This document shows, in pieces, positions 1 through 5,856 of a stretch of DNA of 6,186 bases; positions within the stretch are counted from its first letter, which is position 1; each line of letters starts with the position of its first letter. The DNA comes from Chlamydiota bacterium (GTDB lineage: Bacteria > Chlamydiota > Chlamydiia > Chlamydiales > Simkaniaceae). The notes below the pieces were generated by a model, which worked only from the letters and a program-made list of their open reading frames with translations, made no database searches and had not been told where the DNA came from. The stretch spans positions 1-6,186 of the forward strand of contig JAJFMG010000094.1 of NCBI GenBank assembly GCA_021772295.1, written 5' to 3'. The translations under genes and the position numbers were made by a program.

Positions 1-453
1 TTTGATTCTCCATCCAAGATTTTCTACACCATGAGCTAGATAATACGCCTCTATAGAAAATGTATCATCTTCATGCACAATCCCCTCATCAGAAATTGGA
101 TGCTCTATTATCTCTATTTGATTGTGATAGATCGTTCCAAACCGAAGCCTATCAAAATACTTCTTTCCAGAGGCTGGATAGTAGCAATGGATTGGATGTT
201 TTATCTTATCGATATTGAGCCTCATAAGCATCGATCCAAGCCCCAAACAATGATCTCCATGGAAGTGGCTTACAAAAATGCGTGTTACGCAAGGAGGAGC
301 TATTTCTGCAAAGATAAATTGCCTTTGCGTCCCCTCTCCTGGATCAAATAAAAGACCTTCTCCATTCCATCTTAGTAGATACCCTCCGTGATTGCGAAGT
401 CTTGTGGGTTGTTGCGAAGAGCAACCAAGAATAATTAAATCTCGAGCGCTCAC
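1..453 (-). CDS. rnz: Ribonuclease Z, N-terminal half (partial, runs off left edge)
   Basis: This is the tRNA 3' processing endonuclease of the metallo-beta-lactamase fold, which cuts precursor tRNAs after the discriminator base in the cytoplasm. The 151 visible residues open with a beta-strand and [23 protein letters not shown] segment follows at about 37-45, then the zinc-binding motif SHFHGDH at 62-68 (H63, H65, D67, H68). H141, in [10 protein letters not shown], fits the next metal ligand (compare H140 of the Bacillus subtilis enzyme). The remaining ligands and the substrate-clamping exosite cannot be fully judged because the C-terminal half lies outside the window. The start is GTG at 453-451: it directly precedes the conserved N-terminus, overlaps the rhomboid stop as GTGA, and sits 4 nt after AGAGAGG. 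It is the last visible gene of the lon operon. Similarity to the chlamydial protein formerly called AtsA is from memory. Confidence 0.93.
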   Translation of the reverse strand, partial: MSARDLIILGCSSQQPTRLRNHGGYLLRWNGEGLLFDPGEGTQRQFIFAEIAPPCVTRIFVSHFHGDHCLGLGSMLMRLNIDKIKHPIHCYYPASGKKYFDRLRFGTIYHNQIEIIEHPISDEGIVHEDDTFSIEAYYLAHGVENLGWRIK

Positions 454-1571
454 GTGACCTCTCTAGAAAAAATAGGAATCCTAGCGCAAAGAACGCCAAT
501 TAGCGCTCCTGATATATGCGCTGCATTCGCTATCGAAATAGGAAAGTCCGCAATTTTAAATCGAATAAGAATAAAGGACACGATTTGAAGAGCAAGCATA
601 GCTAAGATAAATATCACCAAAAAGATAATCGTTCCCTTTTGAAGTGGATAGCCTTCCCAAGGAGCAATTTTTTGCCTCATCCATATAAATCCAGCAAGAC
701 CTGCTATCACACCTGAATAGCCCATAAATAAAAATCCACTCATCAAGTATTGGCATGTACTTGATACAATTGCAAAAAGGATCATCATAAAAATGTATCG
801 CACTGCGCCGACTCTTTCTTCGACTTGTTTTCCAAGTAGAAAAAGCCATAGCATATTAAATAGAATATGCAGAAAACCACCGTGCAAAAGAGCTGGAGTA
901 TATACTCTCCAAATCTCTCCTTGCATGATCTTTTCAAAAAGAGGTTGCTCTAGAGCTGATTTATCATCTGGATAAGTGATGGCTACCTCATACAGCCCTC
1001 TCCAATAAGGGGCCTTTTCTAACACATCCAAAGCTTGTTTTTCTTTTTCACCTACTTTTCCAGAGTAGTTTATTCCCATATTATCTAATGATTTAAGTGC
1101 TTTCTGAAAACCTATTGGATAATCATAAAGCATGCTTGTTTCCATTTTAGACATACGAAAAAGCTTAACCGCAGCTGTATTTTCTTTAGATGTAGATACC
1201 TGATACAAATTGAATAAAAAGATAAAGCAGCAAAGTGCAATCATAAATTTGGTAATCGGATGAAATTGCAACTTTTTACTTGGAGCTTTTTCCATGTTAG
1301 GTGGCAACTCTTCTTTGGTATCTGGATATGAGTCCGATGGCTCTGCAGGTTTTGGCAAAGGCGCATCTACTTGAAATTTAGGATCAGTTGTGTGTGATTG
1401 AAACTCTCCAAAGAAGCTCTCTGCCTTTTCGAAATCATCTTCATTTTGAATCCAAATTGAAACAAGACCTTCTTCAGAACTTCTTTCTGAAAGGTTTTCA
1501 ATTCCCTCATGCAATAAAAAATTATGAAATATAAACGCATCCTTAGCGTGTAACTGTCCAACTAAACGCAT
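450..1571 (-). CDS. glpG: GlpG-type rhomboid intramembrane serine protease with enlarged L1 loop
   Basis: This is a six-helix rhomboid protease of the inner membrane, 373 aa, longer than Escherichia coli GlpG (276 aa). Residues 1-67 resemble the cytoplasmic N-terminal domain of GlpG ([16 protein letters not shown], then DPKF). A Pro/Glu-rich linker at about 70-100 follows, then TM1 at about 106-125. The family signature [19 protein letters not shown] (221-239) gives H230, H235 and N239. The nucleophile is S286 in GYSG and the general base is H352 in NAAHISG, so the catalytic dyad is intact. Other helices lie at about 234-250, 256-276, 284-298, 312-336 and 347-363. About 95 residues separate TM1 from the WR motif, against roughly 20 in E. 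coli GlpG, so an extra periplasmic segment is likely. The start ATG overlaps the end of the upstream adenylyltransferase gene by 10 nt, with AAAGGG 3 nt upstream. Family assignment is firm; substrates are unknown, and the symbol is by similarity. Confidence 0.92.
   Translation of the reverse strand: MRLVGQLHAKDAFIFHNFLLHEGIENLSERSSEEGLVSIWIQNEDDFEKAESFFGEFQSHTTDPKFQVDAPLPKPAEPSDSYPDTKEELPPNMEKAPSKKLQFHPITKFMIALCCFIFLFNLYQVSTSKENTAAVKLFRMSKMETSMLYDYPIGFQKALKSLDNMGINYSGKVGEKEKQALDVLEKAPYWRGLYEVAITYPDDKSALEQPLFEKIMQGEIWRVYTPALLHGGFLHILFNMLWLFLLGKQVEERVGAVRYIFMMILFAIVSSTCQYLMSGFLFMGYSGVIAGLAGFIWMRQKIAPWEGYPLQKGTIIFLVIFILAMLALQIVSFILIRFKIADFPISIANAAHISGALIGVLCARIPIFSREVT
458..464 (-). promoter_or_regulatory. 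Ribosome binding site deciding the GTG start of rnz
   Basis: The minus strand reads AGAGAGG, then TCAC, then GTG. The site lies inside the last codons of the rhomboid gene. It supports the GTG at 453 as start, coupled to termination of the upstream gene through the shared GTGA. Confidence 0.55.
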
Positions 1572-2056
1572 ATACCCTTTATCTTTTCAATAATGTTTGA
1601 TGTGGAAAGCCCATCTACCAAAGATACCACATGGACTTTTCCACCACCTTTTTTTACAACTTCTGATTCAATGCAATCTTCTCCATATTCTGATCCATTA
1701 ACATGCACATCAGGCTCTATGATAGAAAGCATCTTTCTTGGATCATCTTCATCGAAAGAGATCACATAATCTACAAATGAGAGTGCGGCCATCATCTGGC
1801 ACCGATCCTCAAGCGAAATGATGGGGCGAGTTTCACCTTTATACCTTTTAATGGATGCATCGGTATTGAGAAGAACAATCAAAACATCTGCTTGCAAAGA
1901 TGCTTGATAGATGATTTCTAAATGACCTGCATGCAACAAATCAAAAGATCCATTTAACGTTGCAATACTTTTTTTAGAGGCTTTAATCTCCTGAACTTTA
2001 TCCAATACGGTATCAGAGGATAATCTCTTTTTTTTATATGCCTCATTCCAATGCAT
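1562..2056 (-). CDS. rfaE2: Stand-alone D-glycero-beta-D-manno-heptose 1-phosphate adenylyltransferase-like protein (RfaE/HldE C-domain type)
   Basis: This 164-aa nucleotidyltransferase matches the C-terminal half of HldE/RfaE, which transfers AMP from ATP to heptose-1-phosphate in ADP-heptose synthesis. Visible motifs are NGSFDLLHAGH (35-45, with the HxGH nucleotide-binding signature at 42-45), LLNTDASIKRYKGETRP (62-78), SLEDR (81-85), VDYVISFDEDDP (95-106), a VNGSEY segment (119-124) and STSNIIEK (151-158) at the C-terminal nucleotide site. The N-terminal sugar kinase half is absent. Two sites differ from the canonical enzyme: Ser replaces Cys in NGCFD, and VNGSEY stands where VKGGDY is usual, so substrate specificity could differ. 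The gene begins 1 nt after the lon stop, with AAAGGA 9 nt before the ATG inside the end of lon, and ends inside the start of the rhomboid gene. The nucleotidyltransferase family is certain. The heptose substrate is inferred from NTDAS..KG..RP and FDED.P, which separate it from TagD-like cytidylyltransferases. Confidence 0.85.
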   Translation of the reverse strand: MHWNEAYKKKRLSSDTVLDKVQEIKASKKSIATLNGSFDLLHAGHLEIIYQASLQADVLIVLLNTDASIKRYKGETRPIISLEDRCQMMAALSFVDYVISFDEDDPRKMLSIIEPDVHVNGSEYGEDCIESEVVKKGGGKVHVVSLVDGLSTSNIIEKIKGICV

Positions 2057-2057
2057 C

Positions 2058-4610
2058 TTAAGATTTCCTTTGATTACTTTTAGGAAATGCTATTTTAAAT
2101 ACCTCATCAAAGTGATCTACAAAATGCACCTTAAGTCCCTTCTTCAAGTAATCTGGAAGCTCATCGTAATCCCTCTGATTCTCTATTGGAAAAATCAAAG
2201 TTTTTACTTTAGACCTTCTAGCAGCGATTAATTTTTCTTTAAGTCCACCAATTGGAAGAACCTTTCCAGTGAGTGTTAACTCTCCGGTCATTCCAAGGTC
2301 GGAAAGAACAGGCGTATCTAATAAAAGAGAGAGAAGCGCCGTAGTCATCGTAATCCCAGCTGATGGTCCATCTTTAGGTGTTGCACCTTCTGGTATATGG
2401 ATATGAACTTCTGATTTTTGAAAAAATGCTTTTTTGGGTGCATATTTATCTGAAACGCTATGTAAAAAACTCCAAGCAATTTGCGCAGACTCTTTCATCA
2501 CATCACCAGCTTGGCCAGTAAGCTTCATAGTCGTTTTTTCAGACGGGCTTTTAATCGCCTCTACATAAAGTGTTGCACCTCCAAGCGCTGTCCAGGCTAA
2601 GCCCATACAAACACCAACCGGTGTTTTTTCAAAGAAACGATCTGATGTAAAGGTCGGTTTTTTGAGATACTCATCCAAACTCTTTTTGGTAACTTTAGTA
2701 GGAACGCTCTTCTTTTTCTTTTTTCCTTCTTGTTCTTTAACAAGCTTCATAGCAACTTTTCGAAGAATTTTTTTTATGCTTTTTTCTAAACCTCTTACAC
2801 CCGATTCACGAGCATAGCCTTCAATAATTCCACGAAGAGCGTCCACAGAAAATGTGACATCCTTAGCTTTAAGACCAGTTTTTGCTCTATTTCTCGGTAC
2901 TAAATATTTTTTAGCAATCTGCACTTTTTCATCAGCGATATACCCTGAGAGGCGTAAAATATCCATTCTGTCTTTAAGCGCTGCGGGAATTGTTTCCAAA
3001 ACATTCGCAGTGACAATAAATAGAATATTGGAAAGATCAAATCTCACATCTAAGTAATGATCTAAAAAATCATTATTTTGCTCTGGATCCAAAACCTCCA
3101 AAAGAGCTGAGGCGGGATCTCCCTGATAACTCATACCAATTTTATCCACCTCATCTAGCATGATAACGGGATTCATTGTCTGTGTGCTTTTAAGAGCCTG
3201 AATCAGTTTTCCTGGCATAGCGCCGACATAAGTTCTTCGGTGCCCTTTAATTTCAGCTTCATCTCTCATCCCTCCAACGGAAAATCGATAAAATTTACGA
3301 TTAAGAGCGCGCGCAATACTTTTTCCAATACTTGTTTTTCCAACTCCAGGAGGTCCTACAAAACAAATGATGCTTCCCTTAACCCCGCCTGAGAGTTTTC
3401 CAACCCCAATAAATTCTAAAATTCTTTCTTTAATGTCTTTAAGGCCATAGTGATCTTCTTCTAAGACTTTTTCAGCATGAGCTAAATTCAAAGAATCTTT
3501 ACTTGCTACGCCCCATGGTAAGATAGTAAGCCAATCTAAATAGTTACGACAAACAGAGTACTCTGCAGACTGAACCTCTAAAACGCTTAATTTATCAAGT
3601 TCTTCATTGATTACTTTTTGCGTGTCCTCTGGAATCAATTTTCCTTTTAGTCGCTCTTCAAATTTTTCAATATCACACGTTTTATCATCTTTTTCTAAAC
3701 CGAGTTCTTTCTTGATAGTCTTAAGCTGCTCTCTTAAAAAAAATTCTCTTTGCGTCTTTGAAATTGTCGCTTCAATTTTTTGATTGATACTACTTTGTAA
3801 CTTCGAAAGATCGAGTTCCTTTTTAAGAAGCATAAGCGTTTTTTCAATTCTTGTTTGGATGTCAAATGCAGATAGAACCTCCTGCAAGTCAGTTCTGCCA
3901 GCAGTGGTAAGCGCTACCGCAAAATCGGCAAGCTTGCCAGGCTCTGTAAAATCAGAGTGACCTAAAAATATCTGCAACTCTTCTTTAAAAAGAGGATTGA
4001 GCTTCAAAAGCTCTTTAATCGTGGTGATAATGCTTATTGAATATGCCTTAATAATTTTGGACTGCTTAGATAAAATAATGTCATCGTGATAATCAATATT
4101 TACACGAAGGTATTTGGACTTTTTAACCTCAGATGAGATTTTAATCCGTTTTTCCATATTAAGAACAACTTGGGCGCCCCCCTGTTCTATGGGAACAATT
4201 CGTAATATGCTTGCAACTACCCCAACATCGCAAAGATCATCCACTTTCATGTCATAGATATTGGTATCTTCTTCCTTTGTCAGGAACAGTCCAATCATTT
4301 TGTCTTTGGATTTGGCTATAATTTTAAGCACTTCATAAAAATGCCCAGGTTCGATGATAAGCGGCGCTGCCATTCCTGGAAAAAAGGGTCTTCTTGTTAA
4401 TGGAAGCACAAAGAGTTGCTTCGGAAAGTTTGTATTTTTATGCCCTTCTTTCTTTCCTTTTCCCTTTTTCTTTAAGGTTTTAGAAAGATCAATTTCTGCT
4501 AAATCTTCTTCATTGAGCTCTATATCTTGTTCAGACTCGGGCGTTTCTTCAACTTCTTCCTCTATAAATTCTTCATTCTCCAGGTCGTCGTCTTTAGGGT
4601 CTTCAAACAA
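2058..4610 (-). CDS. lon: ATP-dependent protease La (Lon), chlamydial type with acidic N-terminal extension
   Basis: Lon is a cytosolic hexameric AAA+ serine protease that degrades misfolded and regulatory proteins. At 850 aa it exceeds E. coli Lon (784 aa). Residues 1-42 are very rich in Asp/Glu and are followed by a basic patch (44-58). The LonN substrate-binding domain runs from about 64 to 270 and a helical region to about 370. The AAA+ module has Walker A GPPGVGKT (419-426) and Walker [10 protein letters not shown] (482-490, D486/E487). A lysine-rich linker at about 623-644, with five consecutive Lys, precedes the protease domain. The catalytic dyad is S750 in PKDGPSAG and K793 in GLKEKL, 43 residues apart as in the E. 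coli enzyme. The start is TTG at 4610-4608: GGAG lies 8 nt upstream, a consensus -10 box lies further up, and the next in-frame ATG (M80) would cut the LonN domain. It is the first gene of a four-gene minus-strand operon. Confidence 0.98.
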   Translation of the reverse strand: MFEDPKDDDLENEEFIEEEVEETPESEQDIELNEEDLAEIDLSKTLKKKGKGKKEGHKNTNFPKQLFVLPLTRRPFFPGMAAPLIIEPGHFYEVLKIIAKSKDKMIGLFLTKEEDTNIYDMKVDDLCDVGVVASILRIVPIEQGGAQVVLNMEKRIKISSEVKKSKYLRVNIDYHDDIILSKQSKIIKAYSISIITTIKELLKLNPLFKEELQIFLGHSDFTEPGKLADFAVALTTAGRTDLQEVLSAFDIQTRIEKTLMLLKKELDLSKLQSSINQKIEATISKTQREFFLREQLKTIKKELGLEKDDKTCDIEKFEERLKGKLIPEDTQKVINEELDKLSVLEVQSAEYSVCRNYLDWLTILPWGVASKDSLNLAHAEKVLEEDHYGLKDIKERILEFIGVGKLSGGVKGSIICFVGPPGVGKTSIGKSIARALNRKFYRFSVGGMRDEAEIKGHRRTYVGAMPGKLIQALKSTQTMNPVIMLDEVDKIGMSYQGDPASALLEVLDPEQNNDFLDHYLDVRFDLSNILFIVTANVLETIPAALKDRMDILRLSGYIADEKVQIAKKYLVPRNRAKTGLKAKDVTFSVDALRGIIEGYARESGVRGLEKSIKKILRKVAMKLVKEQEGKKKKKSVPTKVTKKSLDEYLKKPTFTSDRFFEKTPVGVCMGLAWTALGGATLYVEAIKSPSEKTTMKLTGQAGDVMKESAQIAWSFLHSVSDKYAPKKAFFQKSEVHIHIPEGATPKDGPSAGITMTTALLSLLLDTPVLSDLGMTGELTLTGKVLPIGGLKEKLIAARRSKVKTLIFPIENQRDYDELPDYLKKGLKVHFVDHFDEVFKIAFPKSNQRKS

Positions 4611-4618
4611 AACACTAT

Positions 4619-4622
4619 CTCC
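4619..4622 (-). promoter_or_regulatory. Ribosome binding site supporting the TTG start of lon
   Basis: The minus strand reads GGAG followed by 8 nt and then TTG. No ATG or in-frame GTG lies nearby, so this site is the main evidence that lon begins at the TTG. Confidence 0.6.
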
Positions 4623-4633
4623 AAATTTCGTAA

Positions 4634-4662
4634 ATTATAAAGTATCATTTTCCCTTTTTCTA
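4634..4662 (-). promoter_or_regulatory. Predicted housekeeping-sigma promoter of the lon operon
   Basis: On the minus strand a perfect TATAAT -10 box (4639-4634) lies 17 nt downstream of TAGAAA (4662-4657), a 4/6 match to TTGACA. Transcription would start near 4627, giving a leader of about 17 nt that still contains the GGAG. The spacer is AT-rich, as expected for chlamydial sigma-66 promoters. No other good promoter was seen ahead of the downstream genes, so it probably drives lon, rfaE2, the rhomboid and rnz together. Confidence 0.55.
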
Positions 4663-4775
4663 CAGGAAATCAAGGTTAAACGCACTATGCTTGTGAAAAA
4701 AAACAAGTGAAATAAGCCAAGTTGTCGAGTTTACCAGTTAAAATTAATTTCTGCAAAGAATAGAAATCCCCTTTT

Positions 4776-4784
4776 TGCTACACT
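4776..4784 (+). promoter_or_regulatory. Possible extended -10 element for tsaB
   Basis: TGCTACACT fits TGnTATAAT with two mismatches in the hexamer, and no convincing -35 lies upstream. If used, transcription would begin near 4791 and give a leader of about 23 nt before the ATG. This is a weak call, made because tsaB needs a rightward promoter in this spacer and nothing better was seen. Confidence 0.22.
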
Positions 4785-4813
4785 TAATAAGCAATTTAAA
4801 CCCATGATTGTAC

Positions 4814-5440
4814 ATGAAAATTTTACTGATAGATACAACCTCAGAAAATAGCTTTATTTCTCTTCAAAAAAAGGAGGGCATACCCTCTGTAACTGTATTT
4901 CTGCCTGGTATGCGAGATCAATCCAAGCACCTACTCCCCCTTATTGAAAAACTACTCTTGCGAGAGAACACCACCATTTCTGATCTCGATTTAATTGCAC
5001 TTGCCGTTGGTCCTGGATCATTTACTGGCATACGAATAGGCGCCATCACAGCAAAAGCATTTTCTTTTACGCATCAAATTCCTCTACTACCCATCTCTTC
5101 ACTTTATACTCTCACTCCCGAAACGGAATGTAATTTCATCGCCCTTATTGATGCAAAATCACATGGCATTCATATGATCAGTGGAAAAAAAGACAGTTCA
5201 AAAATTCTATATTTAGACTCCCCCCAATTAATCTCCAAAGATATCCCCAACTCTTTACACACTTCTAAATGTAGCATTATTACCCGCAGTAAATCTCTAC
5301 TAAACGATCCCTTGCTACATGCGAAACCTCCATCAACAAATCTTGATTCAGTCTTTCAATTTATTAGAAAACAAGAATTTCAAAAAAAATTTACCGATTA
5401 TAAGAACCTTCCCTTACAGTATATCCACTCACCTGGATAG
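4814..5440 (+). CDS. tsaB: TsaB, tRNA t6A37 threonylcarbamoyltransferase complex subunit
   Basis: TsaB is the non-catalytic ASKHA-fold partner of TsaD. With TsaE it moves threonylcarbamoyl from the TsaC product onto A37 of ANN-decoding tRNAs in the cytosol. The 208-aa product starts MKILLIDTTSE, the usual TsaB N-terminus. It carries the KHLLPLIEKLL helix (38-48), the hallmark GPGSFTGIRIG (66-76) and ALIDAKSHGIHM (110-121), which matches the family's second ASKHA strand pair. The C-terminus (about 120-208) is divergent but ends with LQYIHSPG, like the usual P-x-Y-x-R-x-P ending. I chose ATG at 4814 over an in-frame TTG at 4808 because it gives the family N-terminus. No strong Shine-Dalgarno precedes either. 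It is transcribed away from lon, with rpsU downstream under its own promoter. In Chlamydia annotations the protein was often called Gcp-like or glycoprotease. Confidence 0.93.
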   Translation: MKILLIDTTSENSFISLQKKEGIPSVTVFLPGMRDQSKHLLPLIEKLLLRENTTISDLDLIALAVGPGSFTGIRIGAITAKAFSFTHQIPLLPISSLYTLTPETECNFIALIDAKSHGIHMISGKKDSSKILYLDSPQLISKDIPNSLHTSKCSIITRSKSLLNDPLLHAKPPSTNLDSVFQFIRKQEFQKKFTDYKNLPLQYIHSPG

Positions 5441-5469
5441 GATTTTTCTTGCGTAAGAAGATATACCCT

Positions 5470-5499
5470 TTGAAAAATATCCTTTCTCTTTGGTAAACT
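5470..5499 (+). promoter_or_regulatory. Predicted promoter of rpsU
   Basis: TTGAAA (5470-5475, 5/6 to the -35 consensus) is followed after 18 nt by TAAACT (5494-5499), which is preceded by TGG to give an extended -10 (TGGTAAACT, 5491-5499). Transcription would start near 5506, leaving a leader of about 38 nt. No terminator stands between tsaB and this site, so rpsU may also receive read-through from tsaB. Confidence 0.5.
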
Positions 5500-5528
5500 T
5501 GCTCGCAACACTACTAAAGTTCAAAACT

Positions 5529-5532
5529 AGGA
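5529..5532 (+). promoter_or_regulatory. Ribosome binding site of rpsU
   Basis: AGGA lies 11 nt before the ATG at 5544. An in-frame ATG at 5532 overlaps it and would add four residues (MIRS) not expected in bS21, so the downstream ATG is preferred. Confidence 0.45.
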
Positions 5533-5543
5533 TGATAAGATCT

Positions 5544-5729
5544 ATGCCAAGCGTAAAAGTTCGTACAGGTGAGCCAATTGATAAGGCTCTTCGCGCTCTC
5601 AAAAAGAAACTTGATAAAGAAGGGATTCTAAAGTCAGCAAAGGCTCATAGATTCTATGACAAGCCATCTATCAAGAGCAAAGCAAAATCTAAAGCTGCTC
5701 TTAAGTACAAAATCAAAAAAAGTCGTTAA
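5544..5729 (+). CDS. rpsU: 30S ribosomal protein bS21
   Basis: This 61-aa, strongly basic protein is the small-subunit protein bS21, which sits near the 3' end of 16S rRNA and helps initiation. It starts [11 protein letters not shown], followed by a helix with [15 protein letters not shown] (15-29) and the family core [11 protein letters not shown] (32-42), then a Lys-rich tail ending IKKSR. The length is normal for the family. The open frame extends upstream to 5490 without a family-like sequence, so the start at 5544 is firm. A 3' intrinsic terminator separates it from dnaJ, which follows in the order known from Chlamydia. Confidence 0.96.
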   Translation: MPSVKVRTGEPIDKALRALKKKLDKEGILKSAKAHRFYDKPSIKSKAKSKAALKYKIKKSR

Positions 5730-5769
5730 TCTCAATAAAGATTACCTCAAGACTTACCTAAATTTATTC

Positions 5770-5809
5770 TTTAGCAATCCAATCCTTGGGTTGCTAAATA
5801 TTTTTATTT
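5770..5809 (+). terminator. Intrinsic terminator after rpsU
   Basis: Arms TTTAGCAA (5770-5777) and TTGCTAAA (5791-5798) are perfectly complementary. The stem continues through a T-G wobble and CCAA/TTGG, leaving a 3-nt loop TCC, for a stem of about 13 bp. A U-rich run (5799-5809, TATTTTTATTT) follows. It lies 41 nt after the rpsU stop. The same DNA also resembles a CIRCE operator, so the hairpin may not act only as a terminator. Confidence 0.72.
5771..5797 (+). promoter_or_regulatory. CIRCE-like operator (HrcA repressor site) upstream of dnaJ
   Basis: The CIRCE consensus is TTAGCACTC-N9-GAGTGCTAA. Here the left arm is TTAGCAATC (8/9), the spacer is exactly 9 nt, and the right arm is GGTTGCTAA (7/9), for 15 of 18 in total. 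It overlaps the likely -35 of dnaJ, where HrcA binding would block RNA polymerase, and dnaJ is a classic heat-shock gene. HrcA/CIRCE control is established for the chlamydial dnaK and groE operons. The counter-argument is that part of the N9 is also self-complementary, which suits a terminator. Confidence 0.48.
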
Positions 5810-5820
5810 CGTGCTAAAAT
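5791..5820 (+). promoter_or_regulatory. Predicted promoter of dnaJ
   Basis: TGCTAAAAT (5812-5820) is an extended -10 whose hexamer TAAAAT matches 5/6. TTGCTA (5791-5796, 4/6) stands 18 nt upstream as -35 and coincides with the right arm of the hairpin and CIRCE-like repeat. The start would be near 5827, about 30 nt before the dnaJ ATG. Confidence 0.5.
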
Positions 5821-5856
5821 AGAGCTTAATAAAACTCAAAAAAGAAGACATTTCAC

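Larger units (their letters stand above)
4611..4813. other. Divergent intergenic region between lon and tsaB
   Basis: This AT-rich spacer of about 200 bp separates oppositely transcribed genes. It holds the lon ribosome site and promoter (4619-4662). It also has a short inverted repeat CTTGT...ACAAG (4690-4694 and 4703-4707) around an A-rich loop, and on the plus strand an extended -10-like TGCTACACT (4776-4784) that may serve tsaB. No operator of a known regulator and no small gene could be supported. Confidence 0.6.

Noticed and set aside
73..351. Plus-strand open frame of 92 codons
   Set aside because: It lies opposite the conserved RNase Z coding sequence, whose metal-binding motif is unmistakable on the minus strand. 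The predicted protein has no recognisable family and is a shadow.
1562..2056. Alternative identity as a TagD/ethanolamine-phosphate cytidylyltransferase
   Set aside because: The NTDASIKRYKG..RP and FDEDDP segments follow the RfaE/HldE pattern rather than the TagD pattern, although the substrate remains unproven.
4354..4710. Plus-strand open frame of 118 codons with a Ser-rich product
   Set aside because: Its Ser-rich region is the antisense of the Asp/Glu-rich start of lon (GAA/GAT codons read backwards as TTC/ATC or shifted TCT), so it is a composition artefact running over the lon promoter.
4804..4851. 16-codon out-of-frame ATG mini-frame overlapping the tsaB start, a possible regulatory upstream peptide
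   Set aside because: It has no ribosome site of its own and an unremarkable peptide. A chance ATG is the simpler explanation without conservation data.
4871..4888. Strong internal AAGGAGG with a GAGGG/CCCTC hairpin inside tsaB
   Set aside because: It codes for ordinary TsaB residues, the next codon region has no start at suitable distance, and the tsaB frame continues through it. It looks like codon coincidence.
5446..5459. TTCTT-GCGT-AAGAA inverted repeat after tsaB, considered as a terminator
   Set aside because: The stem is only 5 AT-rich pairs and no T-run follows it on the plus strand, so it is unlikely to terminate transcription.
5490..5543. Upstream extension of the rpsU frame (18 extra codons)
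   Set aside because: The extension overlaps the predicted -10 element and does not resemble bS21, whose N-terminus begins at the ATG at 5544.
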